A DNA stretch of 64,000 nucleotides from Diabrotica undecimpunctata (lineage: Eukaryota > Arthropoda > Insecta > Coleoptera > Chrysomelidae), in assembly GCF_040954645.1 (NCBI RefSeq), contig NC_092805.1, forward strand, positions 19,680,741 to 19,744,740, written 5' to 3'. This document shows, one piece after another, positions 1-8,505 of the stretch. Below the pieces are notes generated by a model, which saw only the letters and a list, made by a program, of their open reading frames with translations, had not been told where the DNA came from and made no database searches. Position 1 is the stretch's first letter, and every line of letters begins with the position of its first letter. Made by a program: the position numbers and the translations under genes.

Positions 1-350
1 CCAATTATTGTACCATTTGCAGGTGTAATCAGAGAAAGTTTTGCCGTGAACGAAAGATTGCATCACTTTATTGACAGATGGAGTGGCCAGCCCGGTCACC
101 AGATATGAACTGCATAGAATATATATCTGGGTCGCTATAACACGACAACACGGTCGCTTTGAAACACATATAGACAACTTTAGATCAAAATTTTTTTAAT
201 GCATTAATTGAGAGCATACCTAATAGAGATGTCAAGAAGTTTAATTCGTTTAGGAGGAGGTCTAACAAAATATTATATTTTTTTATTATCTCGTTATTTT
301 GGATTTTGTAGAACATAATTTTATGTTAGTTTATTTCAATAAATTGTTTT
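1..350 (+). pseudogene. Tc1-like transposase, 3' remnant
   Basis: Around 80-130 the plus strand reads WPARSPDMNCIEYIW, the signature just before and around the third catalytic acidic residue of Tc1-like DDE transposases. The reading then continues through a decayed C-terminal part with frame changes to about 350, where it ends in AT-rich sequence. The 5' part of the element lies outside the left edge, so TIRs cannot be checked. The element is dead in this copy: frames shift and no open reading frame of useful length remains. The family call is firm from the motif; the boundaries are approximate. Confidence 0.6.
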
Positions 351-359
351 TTAGAAAAG

Positions 360-1256
360 AATACCTGAAAATTTAATGATCTAGGATCACGAATGCTTAA
401 ATGTTAAAGATAAAAAAGTTATGGGTTAAAATATTCGTTGACCTACCCAAAACGGACGCCAATGAGCGGAAAATTCGCAATTAATGGAATTGATTCAACT
501 CTGCAGGATGAATAATCAATCATACCAGTTTTCGGTTTTCTAAATAAAAGCGTTTTGGGGGTATTTAAAAAAACTAATTACAAGGGGTCATCTTCAAACA
601 GCTTTAGCTTCCTTAGGAAGCACTTTCGGACTAGGTGAATTAGATTAAATTGTCTTAAAATAATATGAAGAATTTCCAGTCTTTGTTTCTCAGGAAAGTT
701 TTTGGACACCCTGTATATATAATATATTTCTCTTTACTTATATAACTCTTTTACCATCAATCCCTCCTTTTTCGCAATATCTCACTGCTGACTGACCTGA
801 ATCGCTTTTGAATTTTCCTCCACTTCCTGTAGTCATCGCTTTCTTGGTCGACCGCCCCTCAACTTTTGAGGTATCCAAACGGCATCAGTCTTTCGATTAT
901 ACAAACTAACTATGTATTTCCCTACTGTCAATTCCCGTTGCTCAAAAATATTTATTTTTTCTATTTCTTTCGTCACTGGTCCATATATATCTTTGTAATA
1001 TTTTGGACGTCATAGAGCAAAGCAGCATTTTAAAAAATAAAAATCAACAAAAGTTTTTTCATCTATAAAGAGAAATTAATATTTATTCTTCTATTAGGAT
1101 CTAGTTTTTCTATTATGATAGTTCCCAAATATATGGTTTTAGTAATTATTTATACCTGACTCTAGTAATTTAGAGTTTTTCATTTGGTTATAACGCTGCA
1201 GACGAAAAATTTGGTGTTATTTTCGTTTATTTTATTCCCATTTTAGCCCCTACTTT
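360..1256. other. AT-rich stretch with a possible LINE tail
   Basis: No gene is visible. On the minus strand about 720-1000 reads GRPRKR, a stop, then LQEVEENSKAIQV, which resembles the basic C-terminal end of LINE reverse transcriptases, but the stretch is short and broken. The motif ggacaccctgtatata near 693-708 looks like a transposon terminus without a partner that I could find. Confidence 0.3.
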
Positions 1257-1561
1257 ATGAACAGTAGGGTGTCCCGTCTTTGCATAAAAAAATTTTTTTT
1301 AAGCTACACTATCGCAAGAGGTATCCAAATTTGCGTAATTTTCCAGAGCTTATGAAAAATGTAAAATAAATACGATAGCATGTCACCTTCAGGGCTCTAC
1401 TAGACTTTAAAGTTTTGTAAATTTAACGTTTGTGCAGACCTAATTATATACTTCAAATAATACAGAAATTAAATTTAAAAGATATTTTATTATTAAAATT
1501 AATGAAAAAGGTTCAAAACAACTTAACAAACGGAATAGATCCTATATTTTATGACAAAAAC

Positions 1562-3105
1562 TTAAAATTTGAACTTATTTTTGTGTCCAAAGTTTGCCAT
1601 TTTTGCCCGAGACTCTAACCTGGTTCTGATAGAGCTATCTCTAGAAGTAGCATCAGTTACATTCTGTGAGGCCTCTGTAATCAGTTTAATACATTTTTTC
1701 ACAAATTGTGTGTGGCAGGAAAAGTCAAAAATATCAAAGCTTTTATCTTTTACCATGATGTGAAGGTCCCCAGTAGAAATATGCCGAAGAACCGGCGGTG
1801 TTGTAACCTGACAATCCTGACATTCGTGCCACATAATAATACCGGTGTAATCTTTAGCAGAGATGTTAATTTTTGGTGTTTTAAATATTCTGCGTTTATC
1901 GCTATTTTCAGTGTCTCTAGCTTTTTTTATTCTTCGCCATGCCAGCTCCCTAATGTGATCTCTATCATCAAACAACATACTCACAAGTAAGTTTTCTGGG
2001 TGGGCAAAAAAGGTATTTCTTTCGATAACGGTGTCCACAACAGATCTTAGATTTTCGGGTAGAAATCGAGAGTACATAATTAGTTGAAAAATATGCTTCG
2101 CTCCATCCTTAAAAGACGCTTTTTGCTTAATTCTGAACCACATCGGAGCATATACTTTAACAACATAGTTTAAAAGCAATTGTAAATTTTCTGATGGATT
2201 AAGCGTACTTACATAAAGTCTAAGTAGACGATTAGTAGTAGTAAGCCATCTGGAGTGCGCCATTTTTCCAGGTTGACGGTTTGCCAATTCAGTAGTACAG
2301 AAACCTGCTTGACATATTTCATATAGATATTTTTGATCTGTACTTAATTCATTGACCACATTTTTTGGCAAGTCAGGCAAATTACCATTCACAGCAGAAA
2401 AAGTCACGGTGGGTTTATTTTTATAAACAACTAACTGTTTTCCAATAGGTCCGGAGTATTCTCTAGGACCCAAAGTAGAACCATCTATGGTCAGGAACAA
2501 CTGACGAAACGGTAACTCATTGGCATGAAGCAAACAAACGCACCATTGTAACGGTCTCTCCAAATACTCCTCTAAATATTGAATCACACCACCCTTCCAG
2601 ACAATATTAGTTGAAGTTCCATCATATCCAACGCAAATTACATCATCTAAATTCAAACTTTGACCCTCATCGAAGTAAAAATTCCATTTGCCGTGCCACG
2701 ACTAGGCGTATCTTTATTAAACGTGGAAGTCGACGGTGTCTCTGTTGAGAAAGAGTCAGGCACTGCTTCTTCGTCACAATTTGCTGATATAAAATCGGTC
2801 GTTTGAGTAGCACCCAACTTTTTTGTTTCCCCCGCCGACTCTTCTATTTTTATCTGCTGTCGTTTAATGAATCTGGCAGTTTTTTTCTTATTAACACCGC
2901 CTATAACCATTTTCCAGTCATTTCTTTGATCCAACATTAAGTCTCTATCATTGATTGGAACTTTTTTATGTTTTAAACATGAACAAGATTCAATAGAAAT
3001 ACATTTACAAGCAGTAACGTGAAAAAGCTTTTTAGCTGACTCTACAAAATACTTCACTTTGTTTTCAAAACTGTTATTTCGTTTGCTTTTGGGGTGTATT
3101 TTCAA
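1562..3105 (-). pseudogene. Transposase-like protein of the hAT-like element
   Basis: Two minus-strand frames form one protein. The first (3105-2653, 150 residues) has a cysteine cluster CKCISIESCSC followed by KKVPINDRDLMLDQR. The second (2656-1562, 364 residues) carries GYDGTSTN near its start, then CLLHANELPFR and later HSRWLTTTNRLLR. CLLH fits the CxxH motif and RW the downstream tryptophan motif of hAT RNase H-fold transposases; this is my inference, not a recognised family assignment. The second frame stays open upstream of its TTG (GKWNFYFDEGQSL), so the two frames overlap and a single frameshift or a small intron near 2660-2700 separates them. It is the only coding unit between matched TIRs. 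Similar proteins are known as uncharacterised multicopy proteins in insects. Confidence 0.6.
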
Positions 3106-3264
3106 ACTGACGTACTTTTCGAAATAATATTTTAGTAACTGAATAATCCGTTCCTTACTTATAATTGTAATCTAAGCTTTTGTTCAAATATTAATAACTT
3201 CTTCAGAAACAATGGCATATATTTCTGAATTGGATGGATCCTTTCCATTATACTTTAATTGTCA

Positions 3265-3605
3265 TTTTACGAAAATGACAATTTTGCCAAACTTTGAAGA
3301 TCGGTAGAACCCTTAAGATATATTTTTATTTTATTTTTAAAAATACTGTGATAATCTATGGCAATTACATAAATTTTAATTTATGTAATTTAATTTTAAT
3401 AAATTTTAAATAAATAATATAAAACATTATTTATACATTAAATAATGTTTTATATTTAGTTCAGAATGCAAAATTAAGTATAGTGAAATATTATCATAAA
3501 AATGACAATTTTTCAAAACTTTAAAGTTCAGTAGAACCCTAAAGATATATTGTTATAATTTTTTTTTAAATCATTGTGATAATTTACGAGCAATTACCCC
3601 AATTT
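3265..3605. repeat. Diverged direct repeats in the hAT-like element end
   Basis: Two units of roughly 110 bp, about 3270-3380 and 3495-3605, share the order aatgacaattttt, aaactttaaagttc, gtagaaccct, agatatat and a tail gcaattac. They sit inside the right subterminal part of the element and match its left end in inverted orientation. Such subterminal repeats are typical transposase-binding regions; that role is inferred. Confidence 0.5.
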
Positions 3606-3826
3606 TAAGAGGTCTTGTATTAAACAAAAAAAAAAGCATTTTTTTGGGACACCCTAATGAACAGCTTTAAGTGCATTTGTGACTTGTTGATCCGTGTATA
3701 AATTCACAAAGTACGTAAAACATGTCTATATATTTGGCAAGCCAAGAACGAAACCACTATGTTATGTTATAATGTGCAAATATTTTTACTTACACTTTAT
3801 CATTTGTGGCAAAAATGTAAGAAGTG

Positions 3827-3833
3827 TATAAAA
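3827..3833 (+). promoter_or_regulatory. TATA box of a candidate small gene
   Basis: TATAAAA lies 18-25 bases upstream of a tcacaagtcatac stretch that could hold the initiator near 3844-3855, the normal spacing for an insect core promoter. An open frame starts at ATG 3892. Supported by spacing only. Confidence 0.4.
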
Positions 3834-3891
3834 CCCCCATCCCTCACAAGTCATACAAACAGCATTGGCCAATACTGCTGTTGAACTCAGA

Positions 3892-4095
3892 ATGCGTCTC
3901 CAAGGAACTGCAATATGTTCGTCACTTTTAACGGCACTTATTGCATCGACTATATATTTGCATTCTATTGGGCTTATTCTTTTGTCCTTAGAAGGGGTTG
4001 CTGCTATAATTATTATCCAAATTAGATACCATAGAAGTCCAATGGCCCCTAAAAATTATATTAAATTAAATGGTGCTGTAGTACAAAAAATATAA
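3892..4095 (+). CDS. Candidate small hydrophobic protein, 67 residues
   Basis: I do not recognise this protein. From ATG 3892 it begins MRLQGTAICSSLL and is hydrophobic for about 45 residues, with two likely membrane segments or a signal peptide plus one membrane segment, then ends in the polar basic tail RYHRSPMAPKNYIKLNG. The frame is open further upstream to TTG 3865, but ATG 3892 is the first methionine. A TATA box at 3827 and an AATAAA at 4297 frame it as a compact intronless unit of about 470 bp. It lies just outside the hAT-like element, on the strand opposite to gene A and probably within or beyond the last visible gene A intron. It could be a chance ORF; the promoter and polyadenylation signal spacing is the main support. 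Confidence 0.35.
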   Translation: MRLQGTAICSSLLTALIASTIYLHSIGLILLSLEGVAAIIIIQIRYHRSPMAPKNYIKLNGAVVQKI

Positions 4096-4296
4096 GAGAT
4101 ACATTTTATATCAATGCTGCTACTATACATTTTATAAATTCACTACACTTTTTACGATTAATTGATGAAGGTTTTGGATTTTTTTAAATTTTGAATCATT
4201 TATAGAAAAATACTTATATTAACAGACCTAATTTACTTTGCTGTGAATCAAAAGTCTTTGAACGAAAATTCAAGATTTAATTTCATCTTTGGTCGA

Positions 4297-4302
4297 AATA
4301 AA
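4297..4302 (+). terminator. Polyadenylation signal AATAAA
   Basis: AATAAA lies about 200 bases after the stop of the small candidate ORF, in the right orientation. Such hexamers are frequent in AT-rich DNA, so weight is low. Confidence 0.3.
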
Positions 4303-4345
4303 TCTTATAATTCATGTTTATATTAACATTTTTACGTGAGTATAT

Positions 4346-4348
<3 letters not shown>

Positions 4349-4428
<80 letters not shown>
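4349..4428. repeat. (TA)n microsatellite
   Basis: An uninterrupted TA dinucleotide run of about 80 bp. Confidence 0.95.
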
Positions 4429-4429
<1 letters not shown>

Positions 4430-4430
<1 letters not shown>

Positions 4431-4860
4431 GGTCTTAATTAAGTTCTTTTATTATTTGAAGAGGGTAACGTTATATTAAAAGTCCGCGATCTATGCGAGA
4501 AGTCTTTATTATATATAGAATACACTGTAACGATGTTATTTACATTTACAATACACAAGATTACGGATAATTGTCTGCGACCTGCGAATTAAAATATCGA
4601 ACACCCCCGTCGTTAATAATTGGTTTCGTCTTTTCGTCTTTTTCAGCGTGCACGATAATTTAAGTATACTCAGTTCGAGCGACAAAAATCGAGTGTCCCG
4701 GCTCAGCAGGAATGTGTGTTCTCGTCTACATATCTCCTGTCCCCCTTCGCCTCTGAATCCCGTCACCCTTATAGCGACTTAAGCATATTGTAAGTGGTTC
4801 CTTGCAGTGGCGTAACTAATGAATAAAACTATGCTAAATACTTATAGTAAGAAATATTCC
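4430..4860. other. Non-coding stretch between TA runs
   Basis: No convincing gene. About 4440-4790 is less AT-rich than its surroundings and has short pyrimidine-rich tracts; it could be part of an LTR, but I found no second copy. Confidence 0.3.
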
Positions 4861-4863
<3 letters not shown>

Positions 4864-4959
<96 letters not shown>

Positions 4960-4960
4960 A
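4864..4960. repeat. (TA)n microsatellite, interrupted once
   Basis: TA dinucleotides with one aa break near 4910. Frames through this run give meaningless Tyr-Ile strings. Confidence 0.95.
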
Positions 4961-5589
4961 ATAAAGTTCTTGAAATTCTAAGTGGAGAATAGAGCTTCGG
5001 TGAAAATGCTCCATCGAGTAGCATTTTGCGACAAGGCTTGCATCTTGTTCCAAGACTTTCACTCTAGTTATTTTTTTCAGGTTTCACAATGTCCCTCCTA
5101 AGGATAGAATAGACTTGACAATGGACTGGAGCATTCGCATCTTCGTCTTTGTGACACACCTCCAAACGGGGCTGAGCATGCTGAATGCTTGCTAAGCTAT
5201 TCGTATGATTTTAGTAGTGAATAGTAGTACTGTAAACTACTACTTACTCCAAGTCGACCAATCTCGTCAAATCCGTAAAAGACCAAATTCTCAATAAAGA
5301 CCATGGTGTCTACGGGATACTCTGATCCAGTTGCCCACGTACATACACAGAACAGATAAACTGACGAATCCATAACCGTATTTACAAACATTCTATATCT
5401 GTAAAACATTCCGATACTACTTCAGCCCTAGCCTAACATAATATTCAGAGAGACCACAAAATATATTTCGAAAAGAAGTGAAGCTAAAAGACTGCTGGCA
5501 ACATGGCGACCGCTGTTCCAGCGACTCACCGCTCCAACCCATCCCACTCAGACCGCTTCCGCGCATGCCGTTTCAGCGCATACTGAGAG

Positions 5590-5596
5590 TATAAAA
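5590..5596 (+). promoter_or_regulatory. TATA box upstream of an LTR-like repeat
   Basis: TATAAAA at 5590 lies about 30 bp upstream of the point (5619) where the shared 173-bp repeat begins. That is the arrangement expected for a U3 promoter feeding an R region of an LTR. The second copy at 19042 has an unrelated upstream sequence. Confidence 0.35.
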
Positions 5597-5618
5597 GCAG
5601 CAAACATGTTAAGACCTG

Positions 5619-5791
5619 TCGTCACTCGATACTAAGAAGTAGGCAGATTGAGACCTCAGTGCCGTTTGACGGTTCTTCTATTTCTACAGAACAAGATACT
5701 GGTACGTCACAATTGAGGGGAGTAGGCAGATTGAGACCCCGAACTCGAACGGAACCATATCCCTCTTGATAATGGCTCCAAAATGGGTGTC
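5619..5791 (+). repeat. LTR-like dispersed repeat, copy 1
   Basis: 173 bp that recurs at 19042-19214 in the same orientation with scattered substitutions and no obvious indel. Each copy holds two internal near-copies of gtaggcagattgagacc. Both end with aatggctccaaaa; TGGCTCC could be the start of a tRNA primer-binding site, which would make this the R-U5 end of an LTR retrotransposon. That reading is inference; no gag or pol lies next to either copy. Confidence 0.6.
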
Positions 5792-6299
5792 ACATACATA
5801 CATATATGTACAAAATTTAAATGGCAGAGAAAGAAAGAATGAAAAAAATTGTTATGTTTACATGTAAAAGTAGATTAAAGAGTGGAATTACATATATTTA
5901 TCTAAGGTTTTATTTGTGTTGGAAGTGAAATGGACTTATTTTAGACGTGTGGTGAATTGTTAAGTTTAAAATATTAGGTGGAATTAAATGTATACATATG
6001 TATGAATAGAAAGTGTTTCGTTTCAATATTCAGGGAAAACATTTTTTTAACAATGGGATTGTAAAACAGCGATTAACCATATTAAGCTATTATCTTTCAA
6101 CTCAAGAAAAATTTAGAATGTTAATTTACACAGATTCTATTGTTGGGTGTGTATCGGAAACATCAAAAATATTAATTTAATGAATTTTGTAGGAACTGCA
6201 AATTCTGTTTGTTTGTTTGTTTGAAATACTAAAATATGATTGGTGGGAAAGAGAGAATGTTAGGAGTTAGGAGTTATGTTTGATGGCATTTTAAAAGCT

Positions 6300-6535
6300 G
6301 AGAGAAGACTAGTTTGTTCTAGTTCGTGATTTAGGATGGAAGAGGCTTCCAAACAAACTGCTAAATGCAAGAATGCAGGAGAAGAGACCTATTGATGCAA
6401 TAATCTCCTTGGTAGTCGATCATGAAGGAGAATGGCTACCTACAGACTGTAACGAATGGAGAGGTTTGCTGAGGGAGGCCAAGGATCAAATTAGGCGGTG
6501 GAGTCACATGATGGATGGATGGAGTCAGTGAAAGA
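6300..6535 (+). pseudogene. Coding-like remnant of unknown origin
   Basis: One frame is open for about 60 codons and reads protein-like, including RMQEKRPIDAIISLVVDHEG and EWLPTDCNEWRGLLREAKD. I do not recognise it. It has no start context and stops in a tga run. Possibly a decayed retroelement tail. Confidence 0.25.
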
Positions 6536-6624
6536 TTTAATATTAATTAACCTTTAAATCTTTGAAAGTAATTGAATATACTTGGATATTATATCCTCCT
6601 CACTCAATACAAAATAAACAATTA

Positions 6625-7529
6625 TAGTTCATCACAAACCCTTCTTTCAGTGCGTCACAATTTATCGAATTCTCTCTAACGCATTAAGCTAGAAGTGACA
6701 GAAAAAAATGTGAGTCTGTGATTACTATACATAGAACTTAGAAAATTATATTTCGTTCACGGGTATTTGCATATTAAAGCGAATTCTACTTACGGATATA
6801 TAATTGGCCGGAGTTTAGAATACGCTAAATAGATATCCAGTCAATGATGCGCATAAATATAATTTGACGCAGATGGTCTCGATAGTGACAGTACTTTGAC
6901 AATGTCAACTGATTAAATGATAATTGTCATTCCAGGATAGTATTTTTAGACATTTTACAGTGAAAATTTAATTTTATATTTATTGTCATAAAAATATTTT
7001 AAATATGCCGAGATATATCGAGAATGAACAAAGACTAATATTAAAATTATTAAATTATTTTCAATTAGAAAAAGAGGCTGGGACAACTTTATTATTACCA
7101 GTTTCTGCCGTTCGTGAAGTAAGTTTTAAATTATTCTAAAAAATATTCACATTAGTAGTTTAAATACTATACATTTTAGCCATAGTGTTTGTAATAAATA
7201 ATAATAAATACATAAATAAATCTTAGCTAATTAAGCACTTTCCTTGGAGTGTATAGAATAGGAATTCTGACAAACTGCCGTTCCAATATAATGCACAATA
7301 AAAATTTTTATACAGGACGGGACCTCTAATATGTAGATTAAAAAAAAATTGAATTCTTAAAGTTTTTACTTCACATTTTCAAAAAATAACCTTTTCACAT
7401 TTAGCTGATTACGATCCTTCAACTGTCAGATTTAACTAAAATGCCATGCAATAATTCTCGACATTCTTAAAATCCTATATGACGTCAAAATTAGTGACGC
7501 ACTGAAAGAAGGGTTTGGGACAGACTGTA
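6625..7529 (+). mobile_element. Mariner-like deletion derivative with 24-bp TIRs
   Basis: A 24-bp sequence starting CAAACCCTTCTTTCAGTGCG (6635-6658) is repeated exactly in inverse at 7494-7517. Outside it, TA dinucleotides at 6625 and 7528 suit the TA target duplication of the Tc1/mariner group. The interior of about 840 bp holds one short coding exon (7005-7118) and nothing that could be a catalytic domain, so it is non-autonomous. The outer 8-10 bp of the ends do not match each other well. Confidence 0.7.
7005..7118 (+). pseudogene. First exon of a mariner-type transposase, orphaned
   Basis: ATG 7005 opens 38 codons (MPRYIENEQRLILKLLNYF, then QLEKEAGTTLLLPVSAV) ending at a strong splice donor GAA|GTAAGT (7119). 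This resembles the N-terminal start common to a group of insect DDE (IS630/Tc1-type) transposases whose next domain is a helix-turn-helix. No second exon follows before the right TIR at 7494, so the DNA-binding and catalytic parts are deleted. It lies in the sense orientation of the element. Confidence 0.5.
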
Positions 7530-7796
7530 GATTAATGTCAAGACTATGAAATAAATTTTATTATTTACATTTTAATGTTATATTGTCATAGATTAGTTTA
7601 GCAAATATGTACTTAAACAAATAAAGTGTTGATTTTTCGTTTTGAATTAAAATCTCAGGTAATAAAAGTTTGCTGCAAACTGTAATTAGAATTTAAATAT
7701 AAAAATATTAATAAAAAAGAGTAACTGGACGAAGGAAGTATGTAGGATATGTAGCACTCCACATAAGCGTGGGCGATAATCAAGAAACATGGTTTA

Positions 7797-8015
7797 TTGA
7801 ACATTCTTCTTCCTCTTCAAGTGTCATCTCCGCGGCGGAGGTCAGCAATCATCATAGCTATTCGGACTTTTGAGACGGCTGCTCTGAAAAGTTTATTTGA
7901 TGTACACCCGTACCACTCTCTCAGGTTGCACAGCCATGACATTCTACGCCTCCTCATGCTTCTCTTTCCTTGGATCTTTTCCTGCATAATCAGTTGGAGC
8001 AAGGTGTATTTCTGT
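7797..8015 (-). pseudogene. LINE reverse transcriptase, C-terminal tail
   Basis: Minus strand reads QLIMQEKIQGKRSMRRRRM, then SWLCNLREWYGCTSNKLFRA and AAVSKVRIAMMIADLRRGD, ending in a stop near 7817. This basic tail with W..NLREW is the C-terminal end of the LINE family seen again at 30360-31997. Only the 3' end is present, as usual for 5'-truncated LINE copies. It lies just downstream of gene A exon 4. Confidence 0.65.
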
Positions 8016-8330
8016 AACAATGTCACAAACGCAGTACAAGGAGAACATAGAAACGGTGGCTGTAAGGCATTAAAGCAAGAGTGGGAACACACCAGCACCA
8101 ATTAGCAAAGAACACATAAATGTGCAAAATTAAAAAGCCGAACTTCATTTAGGAGTAAATGAAAACAGGTTGATAAACAGAAAAGAAGTGTGTTTATAAG
8201 TATAAAATTTAAATGCATGGAGATCAAATTTCCTCTTTTTTCTTCTACATTACCGTTTAGTTTTTTCCAGTAATGTCATAAGAAAATAAAAATAAAAATT
8301 CAAATACATATAAAATATAAAACATATTAC

Positions 8331-8505
8331 CAAATATATAGAATATATACTCCCATCCAAGACTGGAAGCAATAAGGGAACACGTAGGCATTGCCACCAC
8401 AGCACCAAAGTAGCTACCAGATATAGATATACTAATAAGACGGCTTTTTTCACTAGGAGGTGCCCATTGAGACCAAATTTCTTGGATTGCAGGAAATGTT
8501 ACACC
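8331..8505 (-). CDS. Gene A exon 4 (TM4-TM5 region)
   Basis: 175 bp, acceptor caag|GGT, donor TTTG|GTAATA, ending phase 1. Encodes GVTFPAIQEIWSQWAPPSEK, then SRLISISISGSYFGAVVAMP to WEYIFYIFG. Same length and phase as gene B exon 4. Confidence 0.88.

Larger units (their letters stand above)
1265..3656 (-). mobile_element. Divergent hAT-like DNA transposon, apparently complete
   Basis: The element begins TAGGGTGTCCC (1265-1275) and ends GGGACACCCTA (3646-3656), an exact 11-bp terminal inverted repeat. It is flanked by the direct repeat ATGAACAG at 1257-1264 and 3657-3664, an 8-bp target duplication. Subterminal inverted repeats also match: 1391-1417 pairs with 3514-3540. The 8-bp duplication and a terminus that fits the hAT consensus YARNG point to the hAT superfamily. 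The only coding content is the broken minus-strand transposase at 1562-3105. Length is 2392 bp. P elements also make 8-bp duplications, so the class rests on terminus, duplication and protein motifs together. Confidence 0.7.

Noticed and set aside
4829..5062. Open frame through the TA run (Tyr-Ile repeats)
   Set aside because: It is a product of the microsatellite; the same applies to frames at 19236-19439 and 51091-51363.
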